DNA of 64,000 nucleotides from Kangiella sediminilitoris (GTDB lineage: Bacteria > Pseudomonadota > Gammaproteobacteria > Enterobacterales > Kangiellaceae). Position numbers and translations under genes: made by a program. Under the pieces are notes generated by a model. That model saw only the letters and a program-made list of their open reading frames with translations, was not told the DNA's origin and made no database searches. Location of the stretch: positions 2,074,501 through 2,138,500 of the forward strand of contig NZ_CP012418.1 in assembly GCF_001708405.1 (NCBI RefSeq). Reading direction: 5' to 3'. Shown in pieces: positions 27,499-36,979 of the stretch. The number at the start of each line of letters is the position of its first letter. Position 1 is the first letter of the stretch.

Positions 27499-28299
27499 TT
27501 ATGTATCACCACGGGCCAGAAATCGCCTGACAGCTTCGTTTTCAGAGTGCTTCATCAAGTCACCCGGGTCTCCGGTCGCTAGCATTGTCTTGCTTTTAGC
27601 GTCGAGAAATACTGAGTTATTACCAATCGTAAAAATACTGGCCAACTCATGAGTTACGACGACGAAAGTACAACCTAGATTATCACGTAACTGTAAGATT
27701 AAATCATCCAGCAAACTTGCACTGATGGGATCCAGGCCCGCCGATGGCTCATCCAAAAAGAGAATATCAGGCTCTAAGGCCAGTGCCCGCGCAATTCCTG
27801 CTCGCTTGCGCATACCTCCGCTTATCTCTGACGGATAATAATCCTCAAAGCCACTTAATCCAACTAAAGCCAACTTCAATGAAGCCAGATATTTCATATC
27901 CATAGGGGATAAGTCCAAATACTCATCCATGGGCAGGATGATATTTTCTGCCAGCGTCATTGAACTCCACAGTGCACCGCTTTGATATAAAACTCCAGAG
28001 CGCTGCATCAGCTGTTGTCTCTGCGACTCAGAAGCTTGCCAGAAATCAATATAACGTTGCTCATTGACTGAGGCTCCTGAGCCGCCGGTACGAAATAATA
28101 CCTGGCCCTCAGCAGGCTCTTTTAAGCCAATAAAACTCTTGAGTAAAGTGCTCTTACCGCAACCACTCCCCCCCATGATGATGAAAATATCTTGTTCTTT
28201 TACATCAAAGGTTAAGCCACTCTGGACGATAAAGTCACCGTAAGCCAAGGTCAGATCCTTAGCTCGAATTACCGGCTCGGAGGAAGTAATCTGCGACAT
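27499..28299 (-). CDS. ATPase of the MCE lipid ABC transporter (MlaF-like)
   Basis: 266 aa, one ABC domain. Walker A GGSGCGKST (43-51), signature ISGGMRKRAGIARAL, Walker B ILFLDEPSAGLDP, and the switch His in VVVTHELAS. The signature and the following RKRAGIARAL are typical of MlaF-type ATPases. It lies 2 bp after the permease stop and 23 bp before the MCE gene. Confidence 0.95.
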   Translation of the reverse strand: MSQITSSEPVIRAKDLTLAYGDFIVQSGLTFDVKEQDIFIIMGGSGCGKSTLLKSFIGLKEPAEGQVLFRTGGSGASVNEQRYIDFWQASESQRQQLMQRSGVLYQSGALWSSMTLAENIILPMDEYLDLSPMDMKYLASLKLALVGLSGFEDYYPSEISGGMRKRAGIARALALEPDILFLDEPSAGLDPISASLLDDLILQLRDNLGCTFVVVTHELASIFTIGNNSVFLDAKSKTMLATGDPGDLMKHSENEAVRRFLARGDT

Positions 28300-28301
28300 A
28301 T

Positions 28302-29420
28302 CTATATACCCAACAAGCTGGTAATAATGGCAAACAGACCATCAATGACAATAATGAACACTACTCCAGCGACAACGGCCGAAGTTGCAGCATCACCTAC
28401 GGCAGAAGCGCTACGCCCAGACAGAATACCATTCATACAACCTGTAATGGCTATCACGATACCAAATATAAATGCTTTAATGAGCCCTAGGCTGATATCG
28501 ACCATATCAACTGAATTTAAGGTCTGATTCCAATATTCAGTAAAGCTTATCCCCATTGCTCCAATACTGATAGCGGCACCACCAAGAATACCAAGCACGT
28601 CAGCGTACAAACAAAGCAGCGGCATCATTATGACCAGAGCCAGTATCCTTGGCAGTACAATAAAATCCATTGGTGATATACCCAGCGTTTTATAGGCATC
28701 AATTTCTTCATTGACCTGCATGGTTCCAATTCGCGCAGCAAATGCGGCTCCCGTTCTTCCCGCCATAATGATGCCCGTCATCATGCAGCCCATCTCTCTA
28801 ACCATTGCAATACCGACCAGATCAGCCACGTATATTTCAGCACCGAATTTATTTAATTGGACAGCGCCCACAAAGGCTAAAATGACCCCTACCAAAATAC
28901 TGATTAAGGTTACGATGGGTAAAGCTTCAGGCCCAGTATCAGATAAAATCTCTTTAAGATCAGAGCCTCTAAACCTCGCTCGTCCTCGCAGTAAACGTAA
29001 AAAACTTTTAACGCTTTCTCCAAGGAAGAAAAAGAAACTCATCGCTTCGCGATAATCTTCAATGATCTTATCTCCGATGTGAGTCAATAAAGTTGGGGGT
29101 TCTTTCTTTTGGTTCGCATCCTGCCTTTCTGGTACGGTATTGGCCAGTTCCACCAGCCGCTCTACACCTTGCGGGAATGAAATGAACTTTAACTCCCCGC
29201 CCTGCTGTTTCGCTATCTGACTAAGTCGTAGCAATAAAGAAATCAAAGCGCTATCCCATTGCTCTATGGACTCGCCGTTAATCTGAGTAAAGGGAGTCTG
29301 CTGGTAGCTTTGAATGATACTGTCAGCAGGGGCAAGGGCCTGATGAATAGTCCAGTCACCGTACAGTAGCAGCTCTTTGGCTCCTTGTTTATCGGTTATT
29401 TCGTATCGTTTCCCACTCAT
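28302..29420 (-). CDS. MlaE-family permease with N-terminal STAS-like domain
   Basis: 372 aa from ATG 29420 (a TTG directly precedes it). The first about 110 residues are soluble and STAS-like (LLLYGDWTIHQA, WDSALISLLLRL), a fused counterpart of the separate MlaB subunit. The remainder is an MlaE permease (VTLISILVGVILAF, MVREMGCMMTGIIMAGRTGAAFAA, GTMQVNEEIDAYKTLGISP) with about 5-6 membrane helices. It is the first gene of the lipid transport operon, transcribed away from xseB. Confidence 0.94.
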   Translation of the reverse strand: MSGKRYEITDKQGAKELLLYGDWTIHQALAPADSIIQSYQQTPFTQINGESIEQWDSALISLLLRLSQIAKQQGGELKFISFPQGVERLVELANTVPERQDANQKKEPPTLLTHIGDKIIEDYREAMSFFFFLGESVKSFLRLLRGRARFRGSDLKEILSDTGPEALPIVTLISILVGVILAFVGAVQLNKFGAEIYVADLVGIAMVREMGCMMTGIIMAGRTGAAFAARIGTMQVNEEIDAYKTLGISPMDFIVLPRILALVIMMPLLCLYADVLGILGGAAISIGAMGISFTEYWNQTLNSVDMVDISLGLIKAFIFGIVIAITGCMNGILSGRSASAVGDAATSAVVAGVVFIIVIDGLFAIITSLLGI

Positions 29421-29629
29421 CAATTGTCTTTGCTTCCTTATTGGAAAGAAACCGGTTTATAACCCTTTGTTTCTATTAGCCTACTGATGTTCATAGTATC
29501 TGAGGTATACAGCTGCCGCAATAGTGAAAGGAGCGGAGGTTATCAGCATTACTCAATTTCATGATACTTTTCTTTTACCTCTCAATATAGGACAATAGCA
29601 CCCTATTTACATGAACTCTACGTCGCCTT

Positions 29630-29863
29630 ATGCCAGCTAAAAAATCAGCCAAAACCAACTTTGAGACACAGCTAGAAGAGCTGGAATCTATCGTTGAACA
29701 ATTGGAGACGGGAGAGTTACCTCTGGAAGAATCTCTTAAAGTCTTTGAGAAAGGCGTAAAGCTATCACGCCAATGCCAACAGCTTCTCTCTGAGGCAGAG
29801 CAGAAAGTTACTATCCTAATGGAAAATCAGGAGCAGGATTTTCCGGCACCCGAAGACGAATAG
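29630..29863 (+). CDS. xseB: exodeoxyribonuclease VII small subunit
   Basis: 77 aa, the usual size. The family motif [20 protein letters not shown] and the [20 protein letters not shown] helix are present. It pairs with XseA (not in this window) to degrade single-stranded DNA. ispA follows after 10 bp, the conserved xseB-ispA-dxs order. Confidence 0.97.
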   Translation: MPAKKSAKTNFETQLEELESIVEQLETGELPLEESLKVFEKGVKLSRQCQQLLSEAEQKVTILMENQEQDFPAPEDE

Positions 29864-29873
29864 TTCAAATTTC

Positions 29874-30764
29874 ATGAACCTAGAAAACCATCTTCAGCAA
29901 TGGCAAAGCCAGGTTGCTGAGTTATTAAAAAAGCGCTTACCAGCAGAAAGTTCTTCACCACACACGCTACATCAAGCGATGCGGTATGGTGCACTTAATG
30001 GTGGCAAACGTATCCGCCCGGTTCTAGTTTTCGCTACTGGGGAGGCCTTTGGCGCCAATAAAGATGATTTAACTCACCCTGCATTAGCGGTAGAGTTAAT
30101 CCATTGTTATTCCTTGGTGCACGATGACCTGCCAGCAATGGATGATGATGATTTACGCCGGGGAAAACCTACCTGCCATATCCAGTTTAACGAGGCGACT
30201 GCCATTCTTGCTGGCGACGCACTGCACACTCAGGCTTTTGAAGAGTTATCAAAGGCAAAACTAGGCGAGCGAGCAGCCCCTCAGCAGCTTGAAATGATTC
30301 AGCTACTGGCCCAGGCAAGCGGATCACTGGGCATGGGTGGAGGTCAGGCAATTGACCTGGAGTCCACCCAGAAATCGATTGATCTTGATATGCTGGAAAA
30401 TATGCACCGTATGAAAACTGGTGCACTGATCAAAGTTAGTGTTTTGCTGGGGGCTTTATGTGCTGGTCCTTTACAAAAAGATGAAAGACAGGCACTTGAA
30501 GACTATGCAGATGCTATAGGCCTGGCCTTTCAGGTTAAGGATGATATCCTTGATATCGAATCTGATACGGAAACACTGGGCAAACCTCAAGGCTCTGATG
30601 TAGCCAATCAGAAAAACACCTATCCAGCTCTGCTTGGGATTGATGGCTCACGCCAAAAACTCGATGATTTATTACAATTAGCGCTACAAGCATTAGCTAA
30701 GTTACCCTACAATACGCAAATACTTGCCGATTTGGCCAAATTTATCGTTCATAGAAACGCATAG
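29874..30764 (+). CDS. ispA: farnesyl diphosphate synthase
   Basis: 296 aa short-chain prenyl synthase. The first Asp-rich motif is DDLPAMDDDD and the second DDILD; GGKRIRPVL is the conserved GKxxR block. It condenses IPP with DMAPP/GPP to FPP, the precursor for undecaprenyl phosphate and quinone tails. It shares the operon with dxs, whose product supplies the MEP pathway. Confidence 0.96.
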   Translation: MNLENHLQQWQSQVAELLKKRLPAESSSPHTLHQAMRYGALNGGKRIRPVLVFATGEAFGANKDDLTHPALAVELIHCYSLVHDDLPAMDDDDLRRGKPTCHIQFNEATAILAGDALHTQAFEELSKAKLGERAAPQQLEMIQLLAQASGSLGMGGGQAIDLESTQKSIDLDMLENMHRMKTGALIKVSVLLGALCAGPLQKDERQALEDYADAIGLAFQVKDDILDIESDTETLGKPQGSDVANQKNTYPALLGIDGSRQKLDDLLQLALQALAKLPYNTQILADLAKFIVHRNA

Positions 30765-30797
30765 CGATTTTTCAACGTTTGAGACTGTTTTAGACTT

Positions 30798-32639
30798 ATG
30801 AGCACTGATCTTTATCCATTATTGACGCAAATCGACTCACCTGTCGCCCTCCGTGCGCTTGAAAAAGAGCAGTTAGGTGATGTAGCCGATGAGCTTCGCC
30901 AATATTTAATTAATACGATCAGTCAATGCGGAGGCCATTTTGCAGCCGGCTTGGGAACGGTCGAATTAACGGTCGCGCTTCATTACATGTTCAACACACC
31001 GGACGATCGAATCGTCTGGGACGTTGGTCACCAGGCCTATCCGCATAAAGTCCTAACCGGTCGTAGAGAGCAGTTGCATACCATTCGACAAACTGATGGC
31101 CTTCATCCATTTCCCGTTCGTACCGAATCAGAATACGATACCTTTGCTGTCGGGCACTCCAGCACCTCAATCAGTGCGGCGCTCGGTATGGCTCTGGCAG
31201 CTAAACAACGAGGTGAGGAACGCCAGTGCGTGGCGGTGATTGGAGATGGTGCTCTGACGGGTGGCATGGCTTTTGAAGCCATGAACCATGCTGCGGACAC
31301 CGATGCCAACCTGCTGGTTATTCTGAACGACAATGAAATGTCGATTTCTGAGAACGTTGGTGGCATGAATCGATATCTAGCCAAGTTACTGGCCGGTCGC
31401 TTCTACCAGCGAGTCCGAGAGACAGGCAAGAAAGCTTTGCATGGAATTAAACCATTATCTGAATTTGTCAGCCGGGCAGAAGAACACATGAAAGGCATGG
31501 TGCTTCCCGGAACTCTATTTGAAGAGCTCGGTTTCAACTATAACGGCCCTATTGATGGACATGATTTACCGACATTACTGAGTACCCTTAACAATATTAA
31601 AGAACTCAGTGGTCCTCAGTTCCTTCATGTGGTTACACGAAAAGGAAAGGGTTACGCTCCTGCTGAGAATGACCCCATTGCCTATCACGGTGTGCCCATT
31701 TTTGACCCGAAAATCAGTGAACTCCCGAAGGGTGTTAAACCTAAAACATACTCCAATATTTTTGGAGAATTTATGTGTGACATCGCCGCAAAAGACGAAC
31801 GAGTGGTGGGTATCACACCGGCAATGAGAGAAGGCTCGGATCTAATCCGCTTCTCCAAAGAATTTCCAGAGCGTTACTATGATGTTGGTATTGCTGAACA
31901 GCATGCAGTAACTGTGTCAGCTGGGCTTGCCTGTGAAGGTCTAAAACCTGTTTGTGCTATATACTCAACCTTCCTTCAACGAGGTTACGATCAACTGATA
32001 CACGATGTTGCACTGCAAAACCTGGATGTGCTTTTTGCCATTGACAGGGGTGGGTTAGTTGGCGGTGATGGTGCAACTCACAATGGTGCATTTGATTTGA
32101 GTTATCTGCGCTGTATCCCGAATATGGTTATTATGGCGCCCAGTGACGAAAATGAATGCCGACAATGCCTATATACAGGGTATTTATACGAAGGTCCTGC
32201 GGCAGTTCGCTATCCGAGGGGGATGGGTTCCGGTATTGAAGCAGAGAAGACCTTTACACCTTTTGAAATTGGTAAAGGTGAAGTTAAAAGAAAGGGAGAT
32301 AAAGTCGCTATTCTAGCTTTTGGCTCCATGCTACAACCCGCGCTAGAAGCTGCTGAAAAAATTAACGCAACAGTGGTCGACATGCGCTTCGTCAAACCCT
32401 TGGATGAATCCTTGATCAAGTCACTTGCAGACAGCCATCAGCAATTTATTACTGTTGAAGAAAATGCCGTCCAAGGCGGTGCGGGAAGTGCCGTTAACGA
32501 GTTTCTTGTTAACAACAATATCGATATTAAAACTAAGAACCTGGGCCTGCCGGATCGCTTTGTAGAGCACGGTAATACCAATGATTTACTGAAAAGAGTG
32601 GGGTTAACGGCAGCAGATATTGCTCATGCTGCTTATTAG
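30798..32639 (+). CDS. dxs: 1-deoxy-D-xylulose-5-phosphate synthase
   Basis: 613 aa. It makes DXP from pyruvate and glyceraldehyde-3-phosphate using ThDP, the first step of the MEP isoprenoid pathway and of ThDP and pyridoxal synthesis. The ThDP motif [15 protein letters not shown]...NDNEMSIS, the catalytic His in [11 protein letters not shown], and the transketolase middle domain ([11 protein letters not shown]) are intact. It is the last gene of xseB-ispA-dxs, convergent with pgpA. Confidence 0.98.
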   Translation: MSTDLYPLLTQIDSPVALRALEKEQLGDVADELRQYLINTISQCGGHFAAGLGTVELTVALHYMFNTPDDRIVWDVGHQAYPHKVLTGRREQLHTIRQTDGLHPFPVRTESEYDTFAVGHSSTSISAALGMALAAKQRGEERQCVAVIGDGALTGGMAFEAMNHAADTDANLLVILNDNEMSISENVGGMNRYLAKLLAGRFYQRVRETGKKALHGIKPLSEFVSRAEEHMKGMVLPGTLFEELGFNYNGPIDGHDLPTLLSTLNNIKELSGPQFLHVVTRKGKGYAPAENDPIAYHGVPIFDPKISELPKGVKPKTYSNIFGEFMCDIAAKDERVVGITPAMREGSDLIRFSKEFPERYYDVGIAEQHAVTVSAGLACEGLKPVCAIYSTFLQRGYDQLIHDVALQNLDVLFAIDRGGLVGGDGATHNGAFDLSYLRCIPNMVIMAPSDENECRQCLYTGYLYEGPAAVRYPRGMGSGIEAEKTFTPFEIGKGEVKRKGDKVAILAFGSMLQPALEAAEKINATVVDMRFVKPLDESLIKSLADSHQQFITVEENAVQGGAGSAVNEFLVNNNIDIKTKNLGLPDRFVEHGNTNDLLKRVGLTAADIAHAAY

Positions 32640-32684
32640 ATCAGGGTGTAGATAACATGCAGCATCGCCATCAACGATATTCAG

Positions 32685-33173
32685 TTATAGCAACAATATA
32701 GCAATGTGCAAAATTGCGAGAGCAAATCCGCCCGCTAACAGGTCATCCACCATAATTCCAAATCCGCCATGAACCTTTTTATCAAGCCACTTGATAGGCC
32801 AGGGTTTGAGAATATCGAAGACTCGAAATAATACAAAGCCCGCAAGAGCCCATTGCCAGGAAACTGGCACAGCAATCATTGTCACGAGATAGCCGCAAAT
32901 TTCGTCCCAGACGATCCCGGGGTGATCATGAACACCCAGCTTCTTAGCAGTGTAGTGACAAAGCCCAACACCTACTATTGAAAGTAGAGCTGCAGCCATC
33001 AAATAGTATGGCAACGACAAAGCTGACAGCAGATACCAGACTGGAATGGCTATCAGAGTACCCCAAGTTCCCGGTGCTTTTGGTAGAAGTCCTGAACCAA
33101 ACCCGAAGGATAGAAAGTTTAGAGGATTAGTCAGTACTGACTTTTTAAGTGATGTCTGAGTGGATTGTTTCAT
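32685..33173 (-). CDS. pgpA: phosphatidylglycerophosphatase A
   Basis: 162 aa inner membrane enzyme that dephosphorylates phosphatidylglycerophosphate. Family signatures: FGSGLLPKAPGTWGTL, VWDEICGYLVTM and FRVFDILKPWPIKW, with about four membrane helices. It is the distal gene of the rib-nusB-thiL run, starting 10 bp after thiL, as in E. coli. Confidence 0.96.
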   Translation of the reverse strand: MKQSTQTSLKKSVLTNPLNFLSFGFGSGLLPKAPGTWGTLIAIPVWYLLSALSLPYYLMAAALLSIVGVGLCHYTAKKLGVHDHPGIVWDEICGYLVTMIAVPVSWQWALAGFVLFRVFDILKPWPIKWLDKKVHGGFGIMVDDLLAGGFALAILHIAILLL

Positions 33174-33183
33174 AAGCTATTTA

Positions 33184-34179
33184 TTATTGATTAAAATGCT
33201 GCCAGCTGGCTCTCGTTGGCTGAAAGGCCTCTCCCTCCAATTGAACAATGAGGTCCCCTTCAGTCACTTTCCCTACACGGGTGGTATTTACCTTATATCT
33301 CTCCCCCAGATTTAATATCTTATTGCGGTGCTGGCTTTTTGCGGTAAAGCATAATTGATAGTCATCGCCACCATTCAACGCAAACTGACGAGCCTGCTCA
33401 ATACCAACAACTTCTACCAGACTATCCGATAGCGGTAAAAATTCCACGTCCAGGTTCGCACCGCACTGACTTTGTTTCAAAATATGCCCAAGGTCAGCCA
33501 TCAGTCCATCCGAGATATCAAGTCCACACTCAGCAAACTTCGCCAGTTTAGTTGCGAACTTTACCGGTGGCTTTGGGGTAGCCAGTGATTGCCATAAGTT
33601 ATTTTCTGCTTCAGTTAATTCGTCTCTGCCCCCTAAAGCTTTCTCGGACAAATCAAGAGCAGCAGCTGCTTCACCCAAGTAACCTGTAACCCATATATCA
33701 TCTCCAACCTGAGCTTTATCGCGCCTTAAAAGGCGAGACTGCTTCACGGTTCCATAGGCCGTGATATTGATCGTCAATGGTCCCTGTGTTGTATCACCGC
33801 CTACCAAAGGTATTTGAAACTTTTCAGAAGCGCTCTTCAATCCCTTGCTAAAATCAGACAACCAGCGTTCACTAACTTCTGGTAATGTGATTGATAAAGT
33901 AAATGCCAGTGGCTTAGCTCCCATTGCAGCGAGGTCACTGACATTTACCGCAAGCGCTTTGTAAGCTATGAGTTCGGGCTGAAGGTTAGAGAAAAAGTGA
34001 ACGTCACTGACCAGTGTGTCAGTCGAAGTAACCAGCTGGAATTTATCCGGTATGTTAAAAATGGCACAGTCATCGCCAATACCTTTAACGACTGATGGCT
34101 GACCCTTTTTGTCAGCCGAGTTTGAGCTAAAATCATAATGAAAATTAAAATACTGCTCGATCAGATCAAACTCGGCCAT
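33184..34179 (-). CDS. thiL: thiamine-monophosphate kinase
   Basis: 331 aa. It phosphorylates TMP to the active cofactor ThDP. The motifs GIGDDCAIF, STDTLVSDVHF, VNVSDLAAMGAKP, GGDTTQGP and GLDISDGLMADLGH are all typical of ThiL. It sits between nusB and pgpA with gaps of 9 and 10 bp. Confidence 0.97.
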   Translation of the reverse strand: MAEFDLIEQYFNFHYDFSSNSADKKGQPSVVKGIGDDCAIFNIPDKFQLVTSTDTLVSDVHFFSNLQPELIAYKALAVNVSDLAAMGAKPLAFTLSITLPEVSERWLSDFSKGLKSASEKFQIPLVGGDTTQGPLTINITAYGTVKQSRLLRRDKAQVGDDIWVTGYLGEAAAALDLSEKALGGRDELTEAENNLWQSLATPKPPVKFATKLAKFAECGLDISDGLMADLGHILKQSQCGANLDVEFLPLSDSLVEVVGIEQARQFALNGGDDYQLCFTAKSQHRNKILNLGERYKVNTTRVGKVTEGDLIVQLEGEAFQPTRASWQHFNQ

Positions 34180-34188
34180 AATAAAAGA

Positions 34189-34617
34189 CTATTCGTGTGG
34201 ACGAAGTTCTTTGCTTATCTTATCCAATACACCATTGATAAATTTATGACCATCGGTTGCCCCAAAGGTCTTCGCTAATTCAATACCCTCATTAATGACA
34301 ACTCGACGTGGTATATCGATTCTATTTTTTAGCTCAAATGCAGAGAGGCGGATAATCGCTCTCTCTACTGGATCAATCTCTTCCATCTTTCGATCCACAG
34401 CAGGCGAAACGACCCCGTCAATATCATCAAGATCGGTTAAGACTCCGTGAAAAAGCTCCTGAAAGTAAACGGTATCTACTTTCTTGCTGTTCATGGTTGA
34501 AATATATTGCGCTTCAATTTCATTTAACGCATTACCCGTCATCTGCCACTGATAGATAGCTTGCATCGCATATTCACGAGCCTTTCGGCGTGCTGCAGGT
34601 TTAAAAGTATGTTCCAT
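34189..34617 (-). CDS. nusB: transcription antitermination factor NusB
   Basis: 142 aa all-helical protein that binds boxA RNA with S10 (NusE) in rRNA antitermination. N-terminal RRKAREYAMQAIYQW and C-terminal RRVVINEGIELAKTFG...FINGVLDK are family hallmarks. It lies 19 bp after ribH. Confidence 0.97.
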   Translation of the reverse strand: MEHTFKPAARRKAREYAMQAIYQWQMTGNALNEIEAQYISTMNSKKVDTVYFQELFHGVLTDLDDIDGVVSPAVDRKMEEIDPVERAIIRLSAFELKNRIDIPRRVVINEGIELAKTFGATDGHKFINGVLDKISKELRPHE

Positions 34618-34636
34618 AATTACGCTCTTTCAGTTT

Positions 34637-35113
34637 TTAATTCGCCAAATTGCGGGTTAAGTTAATCATTTCGATTGCAGTTGCTGCTGCTTCACCACCC
34701 TTATTCATTTTATTAGGGTTGGCTCGTTCTTCAGCTTGCTCATCAGTATTGACGGTCAGGATACCAAAAATCACCGGTAAATTGTGCTTTATGGAAACAT
34801 CCATCAAACCACGACTCGATTCCGCGCAAACATAGTCAAAGTGAGGCGTATCGCCTCTTATCACTACACCGATGGCAATCACTGCGTCATAGCCACCGTT
34901 CATTGCAACCTGCTGTGTCGCGTAAGGCAACTCATAAGCACCTGCAACATCAAAACGCTCTACGTTTTCAGCTGGTACTCCAAGTTCTGCAAGTTTTTGC
35001 TCCACACCATCAATCATCATGTTAATGATCGGCTGGTTAAAACGCGCATGAACAATAGCGATTTTACCGCCTTTATATTCCGTTTTTGAAAAATCTAATT
35101 TGAAGTCGCTCAT
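34637..35113 (-). CDS. ribH: 6,7-dimethyl-8-ribityllumazine synthase
   Basis: 158 aa. It condenses the ribityl-uracil from RibD with the butanone phosphate from RibB. The motifs IVHARFNQPI, PGAYE-type VAGAYELPYA and IGVVIRGDTPHFDYV (catalytic His) are intact. A 131-bp spacer, longer than others in the cluster, separates it from ribBA. Confidence 0.97.
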   Translation of the reverse strand: MSDFKLDFSKTEYKGGKIAIVHARFNQPIINMMIDGVEQKLAELGVPAENVERFDVAGAYELPYATQQVAMNGGYDAVIAIGVVIRGDTPHFDYVCAESSRGLMDVSIKHNLPVIFGILTVNTDEQAEERANPNKMNKGGEAAATAIEMINLTRNLAN

Positions 35114-35186
35114 TTGCAGCTCTTACACCCCTTATTGTTATAGGGAGTTTAAAGGATGAATAGTTAATGGAGAGAAGACAGGCTTC

Positions 35187-35224
35187 GCCACGATTACAGG
35201 GACATATTGTATTATAACCGTGGC
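35187..35224 (-). promoter_or_regulatory. inverted repeat overlapping a TATAAT upstream of ribH
   Basis: On the minus strand GCCACGGTTA / TAATCGTGGC form a 10-bp stem with one G-U pair and an 18-nt loop, starting 20 nt after the ribBA stop. A perfect TATAAT (35211-35216, minus) lies at the base of its loop, with no good -35. It may be a promoter for ribH-nusB-thiL-pgpA or an RNA processing hairpin; it has no terminator U-run. Confidence 0.45.
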
Positions 35225-35244
35225 TTAATCACTAATAATATGGT

Positions 35245-36363
35245 CTATTTTTCTGGGGTTATATGCTCTACAATTTCCAGGCCATACCCGCCCAATGCCG
35301 TATATTGAGCACCAGAGCTTAGCAGGCGCATCTTACGAACACCCAAGTTAACCAAAATCTGCGATCCAATCCCAACGGTCCGTTTCTTCTTGCGCTGCTG
35401 TTCCTGGGTAAGTGATTCACCATGGTCTTCACGTTCAAACTGACGAATCCGGTCCAGCATTTCATCTCCCGACTCTCTCTTACCGAGTAAGACTAAGACA
35501 CCCTCACCTTCTTCAGAAATTCTTTCGATCGACTGACTTACGGTCCAGCTTTTGCTTTTACCACGCTGCGATTCTAGCAAGTCCGATAGACTGTCGCTTA
35601 GATGAACTCGAACCAGGGTAGAGACGTCGTTTGTGGGATTCCCTTTTACCAGAGCGAAGTGAATTTGCTCATCAATAGCATCTTTAAAAGTATGCAGACG
35701 GAAATCACCATGTTCAGTAGGCCAGTGGCACTCACTGATTTTTTCAACCATCTGCTCTTTTACAGTACGATACTCAATAAGATCCGCTATAGTACCCATC
35801 TTCAAGCCATGCTCCTGTGCAAAAACTTCAAGATCGGGACGACGAGCCATGGTGCCGTCTTCATTCAAAATCTCGACGATTACTGCCGATGGGTCAAATC
35901 CAGCCAGTCTTGCTAAATCACAGCTCGCTTCAGTATGACCAGCGCGGTTTAATACCCCACCCTCTTGCGCCATAATTGGGAAAATATGACCGGGTTGTAC
36001 AATATCTTCAGGCTTGGCATCCGGCGCAACTGCAGCCTGGACAGTTCGAGCACGATCTGCAGCAGAAATACCCGTGGTCACTCCCGTAGCGGCCTCAATC
36101 GATACCGTAAAATTAGTGCTGAACTTAGCCCCATTATTGGCTGACATCAGAGGTAAGTTAATTTGCTCGCAGCGTTCACGCGTCATTGGCAAACAAATCA
36201 ATCCGCGACCATATCGCGCCATAAAGTTGATATCTTCTGGACGTACCTGGCTGGCAGCCATGATTAAATCGCCTTCATTTTCACGGTCTTCATCATCCAT
36301 CAGGATTACCATTTTACCCTGACGAATATCTTCAATAATTTCTTCTATAGTATTTAGCTTCAT
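35245..36363 (-). CDS. ribBA: 3,4-dihydroxy-2-butanone-4-phosphate synthase fused to a degenerate GTP cyclohydrolase II domain
   Basis: 372 aa. The N-terminal RibB domain (about 1-200) is complete: [34 protein letters not shown]. The C-terminal domain (about 205-372) aligns with RibA but lacks the zinc/catalytic stretch CxTGDVxGSxRCDCG; the position reads [17 protein letters not shown]. Late conserved parts ([19 protein letters not shown]) remain. So it should make the butanone phosphate but not open GTP; a separate RibA is expected elsewhere. Such RibBX forms are known in proteobacteria. Confidence 0.95.
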   Translation of the reverse strand: MKLNTIEEIIEDIRQGKMVILMDDEDRENEGDLIMAASQVRPEDINFMARYGRGLICLPMTRERCEQINLPLMSANNGAKFSTNFTVSIEAATGVTTGISAADRARTVQAAVAPDAKPEDIVQPGHIFPIMAQEGGVLNRAGHTEASCDLARLAGFDPSAVIVEILNEDGTMARRPDLEVFAQEHGLKMGTIADLIEYRTVKEQMVEKISECHWPTEHGDFRLHTFKDAIDEQIHFALVKGNPTNDVSTLVRVHLSDSLSDLLESQRGKSKSWTVSQSIERISEEGEGVLVLLGKRESGDEMLDRIRQFEREDHGESLTQEQQRKKKRTVGIGSQILVNLGVRKMRLLSSGAQYTALGGYGLEIVEHITPEK

Positions 36364-36375
36364 AACGTTGCCCTG

Positions 36376-36975
36376 CTAGGCTTTGTCTGCGTGCATTAAG
36401 CGCTCCAAGTAGCGCGCGATAAGGTCAATCTCTAGGTTTACCTGTGTCCCTACCTGATAACTATCAGCGATAGTTTCCTGCAGTGTATGGGGTACTAAAT
36501 TAAGGCTGAAGCTATCATTTTCAAGGTTATTCACTGTCAAACTGGTGCCATCAACCGTAATCGAGCCTTTAATGGCGATATATTTGAGTACCTCAGAAGG
36601 AGCCTTAATTATATACTGAATCGATCGAGCCGCCTCCTCGATAGAAACCACCTCACCGATAGCATCAACATGACCACTGACCATATGACCACCAAAACGA
36701 GTGGTTGGTAGCATGGCTTTCTCAAAGTTCACGGGTTGTTGCGTATGATAATTTTTAAAACAGGTTACCTCTATAGTTTCCACAGAAACATCAGCAGCAA
36801 ACCCCTTATCAAGCTTCTCAATCACAGTCAGGCAGACACCATTACAGGCAATACTGTCACCCAGCTCGACATCACTCAGTTCCAATTTTCCAGTATTGAA
36901 AACGTAACGGGCGTCGCCACCTTTTTGCTCAATTGTTTCAATAAAACCTGTCGCTTCTATAATTCCAGTAAACAC
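36376..36975 (-). CDS. ribE: riboflavin synthase alpha chain
   Basis: 199 aa with two tandem lumazine-binding barrel domains. Domain one begins MFTGIIEATG and holds SIACNGVCLTV; domain two holds GGHMVSGHVDAIG and GSITVDGTSLTVN. It dismutates two lumazines to riboflavin. It starts 4 bp after ribD and ends 12 bp before ribBA. Confidence 0.97.
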   Translation of the reverse strand: MFTGIIEATGFIETIEQKGGDARYVFNTGKLELSDVELGDSIACNGVCLTVIEKLDKGFAADVSVETIEVTCFKNYHTQQPVNFEKAMLPTTRFGGHMVSGHVDAIGEVVSIEEAARSIQYIIKAPSEVLKYIAIKGSITVDGTSLTVNNLENDSFSLNLVPHTLQETIADSYQVGTQVNLEIDLIARYLERLMHADKA

Positions 36976-36979
36976 AGCT

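Noticed and set aside
28711-29055. A 114-codon plus-strand frame opposite the MlaE permease gene.
   Set aside because: Antisense shadow of the permease helices.
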